The position numbers and the translations under genes are program-made. From contig DAOUQF010000005.1 of NCBI GenBank assembly GCA_030625815.1, forward strand, positions 1 through 64,000: a DNA stretch of 64,000 bases, written 5' to 3'. Under the pieces are notes generated by a model. The model did not search any database. It saw only the letters and a list, made by a program, of their open reading frames with translations, and was not told the origin of the DNA. Origin of the DNA: Eubacteriales bacterium (GTDB lineage: Bacteria; Bacillota; Clostridia; Tissierellales; GPF-1). Below are positions 17,044 through 24,523 of the stretch, one piece after another; the stretch's first letter is position 1, and each line of letters opens with the position of its first letter.

Positions 17044-17352
17044 ATGAGATTGCATCGAAATTGTCGTTACTGGGAACGCGCAGGATATGGTATGATGAGA
17101 GCACAGAGAGGTGCTGGTATGAGAGCTGGTCGAGGCTATGGTATGAACGCTGGCATGGGTGCTGGCCAAGGCTATGATCGAGGAATTGGCGTTCGCGAAT
17201 ATGTCGAACTGCCTGATGAAACGAGACCTTGCTACGGACGTTACGCCAACGCGCAACAACGCGCTCATGTAGAAGAAGCCATTGCTTTCCACGAAGAACG
17301 ATTGGAAGAACTTAACGCACGCCTCTCAAGTATCCCTGCAAAGGATGAGTAA
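17044..17352 (+). CDS. DUF5320 family protein, Gly/Arg/Met-rich
   Basis: A 102-residue protein. Residues 1-60 are rich in Gly, Arg, Met and Tyr (repeats such as GYGMNAGMGAGQGYD). The C-terminus is a charged helix (AHVEEAIAFHEERLEELNARL). This matches the DUF5320 proteins often found next to DUF134 and NifX-like genes in anaerobes. GGAGG precedes the ATG; the next gene starts 2 bases after its stop. No function is known; the disordered Met/Gly-rich part could bind metal or nucleic acid, which is speculation. Confidence 0.8.
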   Translation: MRLHRNCRYWERAGYGMMRAQRGAGMRAGRGYGMNAGMGAGQGYDRGIGVREYVELPDETRPCYGRYANAQQRAHVEEAIAFHEERLEELNARLSSIPAKDE

Positions 17353-17354
17353 AC

Positions 17355-17675
17355 GTGCCAAGACCAAGAAAACACCGTAGAATCGGACAACGACCGCGTT
17401 TCGGCGCCTTTGGCCCCGATGGCCATCCCAATGTAGAAAACGTCATTCTTCAATTGGAAGAAATGGAAAGTCTGCGCCTAATGGATCTGGAACACCTGGA
17501 TCAAAAGGCATGCGCCGAACTCATGGGCATTAGCCGGACAACCTTTCAGCGCATCTACAAGATGGCGCGACAAAAAGTAGCAGAAAGCATTGTCGAGGGA
17601 AAACGACTCTTGATTGAAGAGGAGTGTTCTTGTCCTCAATGCCAAGAACATCAAAACAAATCCACCCGTCCCTAA
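17355..17675 (+). CDS. DUF134 putative DNA-binding protein
   Basis: A 106-residue protein starting with GTG: PRPRKHRRIGQRPRF, then a sigma-70 region 4-like HTH (QKACAELMGISRTTFQRIYKMARQKVAESI, about 48-80) and a C-terminal Cys pair (CSCPQC) that could bind metal. Coupled to the DUF5320 gene. It is a good candidate for the regulator that binds the CATATGCC palindromes upstream of this operon and of the NifX/ATPase operon, perhaps in response to Fe-S or redox state; that link is inference. Confidence 0.82.
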   Translation: MPRPRKHRRIGQRPRFGAFGPDGHPNVENVILQLEEMESLRLMDLEHLDQKACAELMGISRTTFQRIYKMARQKVAESIVEGKRLLIEEECSCPQCQEHQNKSTRP

Positions 17676-17688
17676 GGCGGGTCTTTTT
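17664..17688 (+). terminator. Terminator after DUF134
   Basis: ACCCG and CGGGT flank the stop codon; CTTTTTG follows. Confidence 0.7.
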
Positions 17689-18048
17689 GTGCCTTTTTTA
17701 GCATACTGCATTTCACGATTCAAACAATGTTTTATGCACAACTCTTTACGAGTTCCTTTAATCCATCCACAATTCATTGACATCACCTTTGCCATGCTCC
17801 TTTAATGATTCATGCAACACATATTCAAGTAAATTGATCCCTATCACATAATAATCACTATACTGCAACTACAAAAAAGCGCGTCAACCAGTTCATCCAG
17901 GTTGACGCGCTTTTCATATTTTGCCCCCGTCCGACCGCAATCTCTGATTGATTAGTTTTTAACTTTCAAAATTGAGCGCATTCTGTCACAATTCTGCCAC
18001 AAACCAGGGCTATGATATAGACAACGAAGGAAACGAGAGGAGAAAAAA
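17689..18048. other. Gene-free gap
   Basis: Contains the hairpin at 17876-17914 and the promoter region of the DUF2202 gene (TATGAT at about 18011; two TGYCACAA direct repeats at 17985-18002). I see no coding evidence elsewhere in it. Confidence 0.5.
17876..17914. terminator. Strong hairpin, bidirectional terminator
   Basis: AGCGCGTCAACC pairs with GGTTGACGCGCT, with A-run and T-run on either side. No gene ends directly at it, so it may back up the DUF134 terminator or mark a lost gene or small RNA. Confidence 0.75.
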
Positions 18049-18597
18049 ATGAAAAAAATATTTGCAATAAGTGTATTGATTTTGATGATTGGCACCACCG
18101 GATTTGCCGCTGAAGCACCAGGTGCAGCAGGCGCTTTGGCACAGGAAACCTACACAATCGAAGAGATGTTGCATTATGCCATTCAAGACGAATGGCTGGC
18201 AGAAGCTGAATATACGGCATTAATGGAAGAATTCGATGTAACTCGTCCTTTCTCCAATATTCAACGCGCCGAACTCACCCACATCGATTTGTTGCTTCCG
18301 CTATTTGAATCCTATGGGATTGAATTGCCGGCGAAACCAGATCTGGCTGTGATTCCAGAAACCTTGGAAGAGACATACCAAATCGGCGTTGACGCGGAAA
18401 TCGCCAATATCGCCATGTATGAAAAATTCTTGGAGGATGAAACGCTTCCCGATGACATCGCGTCCGTATTTACCCGTTTGATGAACGCCTCCAAAAACCA
18501 TCTCAATGCCTTTCAACGTCAAGTTGACCGCGGCATTGACGGTTTTTCACAAGATGGAAATCGCTTTGGTCGCGGAAGACAAAACCGTCGCGGTTAA
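18049..18597 (+). CDS. Exported DUF2202 (ferritin-like) protein
   Basis: A 182-residue protein with a signal peptide (MKKIFAISVLILMIGTTGFA, cleavage near residue 20) and a four-helix DUF2202 domain. ExxxAEY (EWLAEAEYTAL), RAELTHIDLL, DAEIANIAMYEKF and ASKNHLNAF give the repeated Glu/His positions expected of a ferritin-like diiron fold. The tail is Gly/Arg-rich. GAGAGGAG precedes the ATG. Function of the family is not known; metal binding outside the cell is plausible. Confidence 0.83.
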   Translation: MKKIFAISVLILMIGTTGFAAEAPGAAGALAQETYTIEEMLHYAIQDEWLAEAEYTALMEEFDVTRPFSNIQRAELTHIDLLLPLFESYGIELPAKPDLAVIPETLEETYQIGVDAEIANIAMYEKFLEDETLPDDIASVFTRLMNASKNHLNAFQRQVDRGIDGFSQDGNRFGRGRQNRRG

Positions 18598-18677
18598 CTT
18601 CAAGCAACTCAAGCGAAATTCTTCTTTTCCCATCCCTCTTTTGATACAATAAAGGAAACCAAATTAGGAGGGAAAAA

Positions 18678-19319
18678 ATGGATCAAAACACAGAATTTGT
18701 AACACAACATCATATTAAAAGAACCTTGGAACACCTGAAAAGGAACCGAATGAACGGCCACTATGCCAAGGATCAAAAGGATTTGATGGAAATCCTTGAT
18801 GAACTATGTGAAAGAAAAAGCACCGTTGCCGTAGGCGGATCCATGACCCTGAAAGAAACCGGCGTACTGGATTGGCTTCGGGAAGAGGATTTTGAATTCT
18901 ACGATCGTTACGCAGAAGGATTGGATGCGGCTGCTATTACCGCGATCTACCGAAAGAGCTTTGGCGCAAACTACTTCTTTACCAGCACCAACGCTCTGAC
19001 AGAAGCGGGAGAATTGGTGAATATCGATGGAAACGGCAATCGCGTGGCAGCCATGATCTACGGTCCCGACAAGGTAATTGTCATCGCCGGCATCAACAAA
19101 TTGGTAAAGGACGAGGCTGCCGCATACGAGCGACTTCGCAATTTCGCAGCCCCTTCCAATAGCGTGCGCTTAAACCGGAAAACGCCTTGCGCCATAACCG
19201 GACAATGCAGCAATTGCAACAGCCCAGACCGCATCTGCGCGTCCTATGCCACCATTCGCTGGCAAACGCGTCCGGATCGCATCCATGTGATTCTGGTCAA
19301 TGAAATTTTGGGATACTAA
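18678..19319 (+). CDS. LUD domain protein
   Basis: A 213-residue single LUD domain (LutC/YkgG-like). It shows AVGGSMTLKETGVLDWLR, ANYFFTSTNALTEAGELVNIDGNGNRVAAMIYGPDKVIVIAGINK, and C-terminal Cys residues (CAITGQCSNCNSPDRIC) that might bind a metal. LutC takes part in lactate oxidation with LutA and LutB, but neither is near, so the substrate is open. AGGAGG precedes the ATG. Single gene with its own terminator. Confidence 0.88.
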   Translation: MDQNTEFVTQHHIKRTLEHLKRNRMNGHYAKDQKDLMEILDELCERKSTVAVGGSMTLKETGVLDWLREEDFEFYDRYAEGLDAAAITAIYRKSFGANYFFTSTNALTEAGELVNIDGNGNRVAAMIYGPDKVIVIAGINKLVKDEAAAYERLRNFAAPSNSVRLNRKTPCAITGQCSNCNSPDRICASYATIRWQTRPDRIHVILVNEILGY

Positions 19320-19346
19320 AAAAAGCAGCTAAGCTGCTTTTTTTTA
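19320..19346 (+). terminator. Terminator after the LUD gene
   Basis: AAAGCAGCTAAGCTGCTTT followed by T8. Confidence 0.85.
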
Positions 19347-19361
19347 TTGGCTGAAATATTC

Positions 19362-21461
19362 TTATTGAATCCCCACTTCATCCAACTTTTCCAAATCATA
19401 TTTTTTGATAATATTAATTAGTTTCATCGGATACTTCGGATCTGTTGCATACCCCGCTCGTCTGATTGCCCATGCGCCTTGGGTGCTGTCGTACATCACA
19501 TCCCGGAAGGGTTCGTATCGCGAGAGTTCAAGCAAGATCCGCTTATGGTCCGCCCAGCTCTCATCAATATTGTTGTATGCCCGAAAATCCGCATCAACGT
19601 GATAGGTCATGCCATTGTAGACTTCCCAGGTGCTGCAAGTCACAGAACCATTGTCTGCGGATCCCTTGATTCCAAATAGGTTGTATGAGAATTTGCCGCT
19701 ATATCGATCAACAGGCAGCCGCTGTCCCGAAGCCGTTTCCAAGATTGCCTGTGCCGTCTGCAAAGCAGCGGACATCCCGGTTTTCTGAAAAGATCCCAGC
19801 GCCAGATTGGAGGCAAATCCCAAAAACTGATCCTTTTCAATGATCGCTTTCGCACCATAGAGCGTATCCCGATAAATCACAAATGCAATCTTTTCACTCT
19901 CATACTTTTTCCCATTTCCCATGGCTTCCGCATGGATCGTCATATTTCCCGCATCAGAATCAACAGCATCATATTTAAAGGCTTCATCCGGATTCCGCCC
20001 TTCAGCAAGAACCCGGCGCTCACCCGTTATCCGATTGGTCATGATATAGGTCACACTCTCCAGATCGACATTGCTGCTAACGGAAAGTTCCGCCCATTTC
20101 GTAATGACTTCCTTTGGACCGACGCCATGGAGATAAACCCGCGGACTTCCGGCTATATTGACGCGAATCGGCTCACTCACATGATCGACACCATCAACAT
20201 CCGTCACGCGTACAAACAATTCCTTTTCTCCTGAATATTCAGCACCCGGAAACCATTGATATTCTCCATAAGGAACAGTCGCAATTTCGCTTGCCATACC
20301 GCTTTGAAGATCCCGCACCATATACGTCGTTTCTTTTACATCAAAATTTCTGGATGCAAGCAATGTCACCGGCTTGTTGATGGTTTTTCCCGAAGAAACA
20401 CCCTTCAGCGCCAGTTTCCGCTCCACTGCAAAGGTCACAGGAACCCCCTCGCTTTCATAAGGGCTCCCATTGCCGTCATAGGCAATCGCCTTAATCAGAT
20501 AAGATCCATTCTTCTCCATCGTCGGGATCCAGGTATAGGTTCCTTGAGGATCTCGTTCAGAGATGGTTGTCACTTTTCCCGTTCCCAGATTGGTCAGTTC
20601 ATAGTTCACATATTCCGGAAGAAAATTAAATGTCTGATCCATGGTAACCGAATCGACTACGGCACCCGCTTCAACTCCCAATAATGTCACCTGAGGATTC
20701 ACACCAATCCGCACAGGGATTGCATCGCCACCGATAAATTTCCGGTTCTTGTCATACAAAGCCAGCACCAAAACCTTCTCGCCCTGATCCTCGGTCTTCG
20801 GCAAATATGTAATCAAATCTTCCGCACCGGCTTCCCGGGCTACGACAAAACCTTTTGCCGTCTCCGGATCTATAAAAATCAGCTGTGTTTCTCTTACTTG
20901 ATCGCGAACTTTTGCCGGAATCAAAACAGCAATCTGAGTTTCCTCTGTAATCAATTCTTTTGCTCGAAGAGAAATGATCTTCACCTCGTAAAAAGACTCC
21001 TTCACCGATGTTTCACTCGAATTGACAGTGACTGTTCTTTCCTCTCCATCCCAAGCAATACCGACTCCCAGCGCATTGCTGACCAGCCGTAAAGGCACAT
21101 AGGTGCGCTCGTTGATAATTTTCGGTGCAACGTCACTTAGCTGATATTCCTCTCCATTGTTATAGGCAACCAGCCTGCTGTCAATCCACAGCAACAGGGT
21201 TCGATCATCTTTTTCCACACTTACCGTGCGTTTCCCGCTATCCCAGATAATCTCCGCCCCAATTTCTTCCGTAATAAACCGCAGGGGAACCAATACCCGA
21301 TCATTTTCTATAATCGGATTGGATAATGCCGTGATATCATTCCCATCAACGATTAATTGGATGGGTTCAACCGCATAAGCCCCTCCGTGACCAGTGAAAG
21401 CCATCAAAGAAAACACCCCTATTGTACAAAACAGCGTTCGTATCCATCTCATTTTTTTCAT
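19362..21461 (-). CDS. Secreted cell-wall hydrolase: copper-amine-oxidase-like N-domain, Ig-like repeats, glucosaminidase
   Basis: A 699-residue exported protein. Signal peptide (about 1-30), copper-amine-oxidase N-terminal-like domain with twin DRVLVPLRFITEEIG and RTYVPLRLVSNALG repeats (about 35-140), then about four Ig-like segments. The C-terminal glucosaminidase domain (about 545-699) has AQAILETASGQ with the likely catalytic Glu, then YNLFGIKGS and YATDPKYPMKLI, typical of GH73/LytG-type peptidoglycan N-acetylglucosaminidases. Start at MKKMRW follows GAGGTGG. Single gene, probably for wall turnover or cell separation. Confidence 0.85.
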   Translation of the reverse strand: MKKMRWIRTLFCTIGVFSLMAFTGHGGAYAVEPIQLIVDGNDITALSNPIIENDRVLVPLRFITEEIGAEIIWDSGKRTVSVEKDDRTLLLWIDSRLVAYNNGEEYQLSDVAPKIINERTYVPLRLVSNALGVGIAWDGEERTVTVNSSETSVKESFYEVKIISLRAKELITEETQIAVLIPAKVRDQVRETQLIFIDPETAKGFVVAREAGAEDLITYLPKTEDQGEKVLVLALYDKNRKFIGGDAIPVRIGVNPQVTLLGVEAGAVVDSVTMDQTFNFLPEYVNYELTNLGTGKVTTISERDPQGTYTWIPTMEKNGSYLIKAIAYDGNGSPYESEGVPVTFAVERKLALKGVSSGKTINKPVTLLASRNFDVKETTYMVRDLQSGMASEIATVPYGEYQWFPGAEYSGEKELFVRVTDVDGVDHVSEPIRVNIAGSPRVYLHGVGPKEVITKWAELSVSSNVDLESVTYIMTNRITGERRVLAEGRNPDEAFKYDAVDSDAGNMTIHAEAMGNGKKYESEKIAFVIYRDTLYGAKAIIEKDQFLGFASNLALGSFQKTGMSAALQTAQAILETASGQRLPVDRYSGKFSYNLFGIKGSADNGSVTCSTWEVYNGMTYHVDADFRAYNNIDESWADHKRILLELSRYEPFRDVMYDSTQGAWAIRRAGYATDPKYPMKLINIIKKYDLEKLDEVGIQ

Positions 21462-21635
21462 CCGATATCCACCTCTTTCATGGTCTTTATGATCTTTCCG
21501 CACGTTCTCTTTTCTACCATTATATCAATTAAAGGATCCTTCAACTGTCAATCTTTCATGAACTTTGACTTTCAATCAAAACGCCGCAGTTTTCCAGCCT
21601 CAGGATTCCATCACCAGGATCCTGACTTTCCGGCA

Positions 21636-21661
21636 TTAAAAAAAGCAGCCTCAGCTGCTTA
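21636..21661 (-). terminator. Terminator after the thioredoxin-like gene
   Basis: On the minus strand AAGCAGCTGAGGCTGCTTTTTTT, beginning at the stop codon itself. Confidence 0.85.
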
Positions 21662-21964
21662 TTTCATACCCGAAAGGAGTCCTTCTTCAATCTCTTGATC
21701 CGTCGGAAAATGACTATGCAAGACCAACCGCCCATTCACCGCCAGGGCAGGCAGGAACTTCCCTTCCATCTCTCCATGGAAATTACATCCGGGGCAATAT
21801 CCCATCATGCATCGACTGTCAAGACCATAGGCTTTCCAAAGATCCGGATCCTGTGATTCTTTGATATCGGCCTGCAAATCCAACCTTTCAATACTACTTT
21901 TCACCTCGTCCAAATACGCCTCATTGACCGCGCAGGCGGAGCGCAACAATAGAATTCGATTCAT
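21659..21964 (-). CDS. Small thioredoxin-fold-like protein
   Basis: A 101-residue protein beginning NRILLLRSACAVNEAYLDEVKSSIERL, with CMMGYCPGC near residues 52-60 and LPALAVNGRLVLHSHFPTDQEIEEGL at the end. The VNG...H...P..EI pattern resembles small redox-active thioredoxin-like proteins, but the Cys arrangement is unusual. AGGAGGGG precedes the ATG. It lies just downstream of the dha kinase operon (61-base gap) and may be read through from it. Family assignment is tentative. Confidence 0.6.
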   Translation of the reverse strand: MNRILLLRSACAVNEAYLDEVKSSIERLDLQADIKESQDPDLWKAYGLDSRCMMGYCPGCNFHGEMEGKFLPALAVNGRLVLHSHFPTDQEIEEGLLSGMK

Positions 21965-22024
21965 AATCCCCTCCTGCCCGTAGCATATCAAATTCTCAGC
22001 AAAAAAATAAGAGCCAGTCGGCCC

Positions 22025-22288
22025 CTATTCTCCAAATCCATCTAAAAACAAGGCTTCAATCTTTTGAAGCAGCGTTGTTTCATCTTGTCCATCAACGCGA
22101 ATTTCCACTTCTTCTCCCTGCCGCACAGCTGTCGTCATTAGCGTGATGATGCTTCTGCAATCGACAAGCTTTTCTTTGACCTGCATATGCACCTGGCTTT
22201 CAGAAGCCTTAACGACTTTTGCCAGCAATCCTGCTGGACGGGCATGAAATCCCTTTTCATTGAGTATTGTAAACTGCTTCGTAACCAT
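22025..22288 (-). CDS. HPr-family phosphocarrier of the dha operon
   Basis: An 87-residue HPr. The phosphorylated His15 is in GFHARPAG; the Ser46-equivalent region CRSIITLM keeps a Ser. As the last gene of the dhaKLM operon it would pass phosphate from enzyme I to DhaM, giving the kinase a dedicated carrier. E. coli DhaM has HPr fused in one protein; here it is separate. AAGGATAACG precedes the ATG. Confidence 0.9.
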   Translation of the reverse strand: MVTKQFTILNEKGFHARPAGLLAKVVKASESQVHMQVKEKLVDCRSIITLMTTAVRQGEEVEIRVDGQDETTLLQKIEALFLDGFGE

Positions 22289-22299
22289 CGTTATCCTTC

Positions 22300-22692
22300 C
22301 TAAAACTTACTGGCGCCGCGGCTTTCTTCCGCCGCCGCCTTTACTTCTTCCAAGTTGCCGCCAATGGATGCTGCAACGGAACATGAAATCGCCCCTTCGA
22401 CAATTGGCGCATCCGCAAGCACAACACGGTTCTTCAATTCTTCATCCAAGAAATCAAGCGCCACTTCCGTACTCATAATCGCGCTTCCCAAATCAACCAA
22501 AACAACAACGCCATCTCCCTGATCCGCTTCTTGAATTGCATCAAGAATTCGCTGAAAATCCGTTCCGATTTCTCCACCGGGCAATCCGCCCGCAGCCAAA
22601 ATCTTTGTTTCCGGCGATGCCATTTGCATGCTGAGGTCTCGGATTCCCTGCGCGATCTTTTCACTGTGTGATACCAATACAATCCCTACCAT
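22300..22692 (-). CDS. dhaM: PTS-dependent dihydroxyacetone kinase phosphotransferase subunit
   Basis: A 130-residue EIIA-mannose-like domain. The phosphorylated His9 is in VLVSHSEKIAQG; VVVLVDLGSAIMSTE and NRVVLADAPIVEGAI are typical of DhaM. It moves phosphate from HPr to the ADP bound on DhaL. GGAGGAGACG precedes the ATG. It lies 9 bases after dhaL. Confidence 0.94.
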   Translation of the reverse strand: MVGIVLVSHSEKIAQGIRDLSMQMASPETKILAAGGLPGGEIGTDFQRILDAIQEADQGDGVVVLVDLGSAIMSTEVALDFLDEELKNRVVLADAPIVEGAISCSVAASIGGNLEEVKAAAEESRGASKF

Positions 22693-22701
22693 CGTCTCCT
22701 C

Positions 22702-23325
22702 CTACCCAACACTGTCCATTACGGTTTTAATCAAAAAATAACTGGATGTCGCACCTGGATCCTGATGACCGATGCTTCGATCTCCAAGATAACTGGCACG
22801 TCCCTTCGTTGCCCGAATGGTTTTTGTGAATGCGATACTCTCGTCCATAACCGTCAAAATTGTCTGCTTTGTTTCCTCCAATGTTAATCCCTGAGCAAGG
22901 GCATCCGCATAGGCTTCCTTTACCGGAATCAGCAAGTCGAGCATGGTCTTTTCCCCGCGTTCCGCTTTTCCTCGGAACTGAACGCCTTCAATCGCCGCGG
23001 TCAATAACGCCAAAGCATCCTCTTTTGTCAGTTCCGTTTTCCCATTCGCTGCTTGTGCCGCCTTCAAAAATGCGGTTCCATACAAGGGGCCTGACGCACC
23101 GCCTACCGTTGAAATCAAAGTCATCGCAACTGTTTTTAATACAGCTCCGCAATCCTCAGTAGATTCTGCTTCCAACTTCAATGAGACAGCCGCAAATCCT
23201 CGCTTCATATTAATGCCATGATCTCCATCACCGATCGCAGCATCAAGATCAGTGAGATATTGCGCCTCTCGATCGATAACCTGATTCATTGCCTGAAGCA
23301 CTTGAATAACTTGTTCTGCATTCAT
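22702..23325 (-). CDS. dhaL: Dihydroxyacetone kinase ADP-binding subunit
   Basis: A 207-residue all-helical DhaL. DAAIGDGDHGINMKRGF holds the Mg-ADP-binding Asp residues, and SGPLYGTAFLKAA plus DPGATSSYFLI complete the nucleotide site. It carries tightly bound ADP that is rephosphorylated by DhaM and then phosphorylates dihydroxyacetone bound to DhaK. GAAAGGAAG precedes the ATG. Confidence 0.95.
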   Translation of the reverse strand: MNAEQVIQVLQAMNQVIDREAQYLTDLDAAIGDGDHGINMKRGFAAVSLKLEAESTEDCGAVLKTVAMTLISTVGGASGPLYGTAFLKAAQAANGKTELTKEDALALLTAAIEGVQFRGKAERGEKTMLDLLIPVKEAYADALAQGLTLEETKQTILTVMDESIAFTKTIRATKGRASYLGDRSIGHQDPGATSSYFLIKTVMDSVG

Positions 23326-23372
23326 ATTTTTCTTCCTTTCTTCAAGAGGGATTTACGGCAATCCCGAATCCC

Positions 23373-24368
23373 CTATAGTTGTGTAAATGCTGGTGTTTCT
23401 GCCGGTGCGTCCAATAACGCTTTCAATTCATCATCCAATTTCAACAACGAGATAGATGCTCCCGCCATTTCGATCGATGTCATGTAACTGCCCACCATCG
23501 TCTTGTACACTTTGATTCCCTTGGCTTCCAACGCTTCATGAACACGACGGTTCATCAAGTACAATTCCATTAACGGAGTGCCGCCCAAACCATTTACCAA
23601 AACGGCAACCTCTGAATCGGAGTAATCGATATCTTCCAAAATCTTCGCTAGCAAATCATCTACCAATTCGTCAGCCGGCTTAATTTCTGCACGATGCGTG
23701 CCTGGCTCGCCATGAATGCCAAGACCCATTTCGATCTCCGTCTCCGCCAATTCAAATCCAGGTTTGCCCGCTGCAGGTACGGTACAAGCTGTCAATGCAA
23801 CTCCCATGGAACGCACATTGGCAATAACTTTTTTTGCTACCGCTTGGACTTGATCCAAATCCGCTCCTTGTTCCGCTAAAGCACCTGCAATCTTATGCAC
23901 AAAAATCGTTCCTGCAATACCGCGGCGACCCGTCGTATACAAGCTGTTCTCTACGGCAACGTCATCATCCACAACAACATGTTTCACTGTGATATTATCC
24001 ATCCCAGCCATTTCAGCCGCCATTTCGAAGTTCAATACGTCACCTGTGTAGTTTTTAATGACCAACAAAACACCTTTGCCGCCATCAACCGCTTTTACAG
24101 CTTCATATACTTGATCAGGGGTTGGGGACGTAAATACCGCTCCCGCTACCGCGCCATCAAGCATGCCCGTTCCTACAAATCCGCCATGAGAAGGTTCATG
24201 TCCGCTTCCGCCACCGGAAACCAAAGCCACTTTGCCTGATACCGGCGCATTCGCACGAACCAATACCTCAAAGCCTTCAACACGCTTCACTGCCTTTGGA
24301 TGCGCCTTCACGATCCCGTCGAGCATTTCATTTACGATGTTTTCTGGTTGATTAATAATTTTCTTCAT
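23373..24368 (-). CDS. dhaK: Dihydroxyacetone kinase substrate-binding subunit
   Basis: A 331-residue DhaK. VSGGGSGHEPSHGGFVG is the N-terminal signature, and LGIHGEPGTHR contains the His that binds dihydroxyacetone covalently as a hemiaminal. ATG 24368 follows AAGGAGGAAGC; the longer frame would start inside a sigma-54 promoter. First gene of dhaKLM-HPr, transcribed from the -24/-12 element about 50 bases upstream. Product is dihydroxyacetone phosphate. Confidence 0.95.
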   Translation of the reverse strand: MKKIINQPENIVNEMLDGIVKAHPKAVKRVEGFEVLVRANAPVSGKVALVSGGGSGHEPSHGGFVGTGMLDGAVAGAVFTSPTPDQVYEAVKAVDGGKGVLLVIKNYTGDVLNFEMAAEMAGMDNITVKHVVVDDDVAVENSLYTTGRRGIAGTIFVHKIAGALAEQGADLDQVQAVAKKVIANVRSMGVALTACTVPAAGKPGFELAETEIEMGLGIHGEPGTHRAEIKPADELVDDLLAKILEDIDYSDSEVAVLVNGLGGTPLMELYLMNRRVHEALEAKGIKVYKTMVGSYMTSIEMAGASISLLKLDDELKALLDAPAETPAFTQL

Positions 24369-24416
24369 TGCTTCCTCCTTCAATTTTGGATTTTCGGATG
24401 GGTCACTATTTATTAA

Positions 24417-24432
24417 TGCAAGAACCATGCCA
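24417..24432 (-). promoter_or_regulatory. Sigma-54 (-24/-12) promoter of the dha operon
   Basis: TGGCATGGTTCTTGCA fits TGGCACN5TTGCW with one mismatch. The invariant GG and GC have the required 10-base spacing. Predicted start near 24406. Confidence 0.88.
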
Positions 24433-24464
24433 AAGTGAAGAAAGCCCAGAAATTCAAGCCTTTG

Positions 24465-24498
24465 AAAAAACCCTGTGCTAAAAATTCACACAGGGCTG
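24465..24498 (-). terminator. Terminator of the sigma-54 activator gene
   Basis: On the minus strand CCCTGTG, loop, CACAGGG, then TTTTTT. It lies between the activator gene and the dha promoter. Confidence 0.8.
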
Positions 24499-24505
24499 CT
24501 TATTG

Positions 24506-24522
24506 TTGATAAAAATTATCAA
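24506..24522. promoter_or_regulatory. Candidate enhancer site for the dha sigma-54 promoter
   Basis: TTGATAAAAATTATCAA, a perfect 7+3+7 dyad centred about 108 bases upstream of the predicted dha start, the distance typical for enhancer-binding activators. It lies right after the activator's stop codon. Confidence 0.5.
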
Positions 24523-24523
24523 T

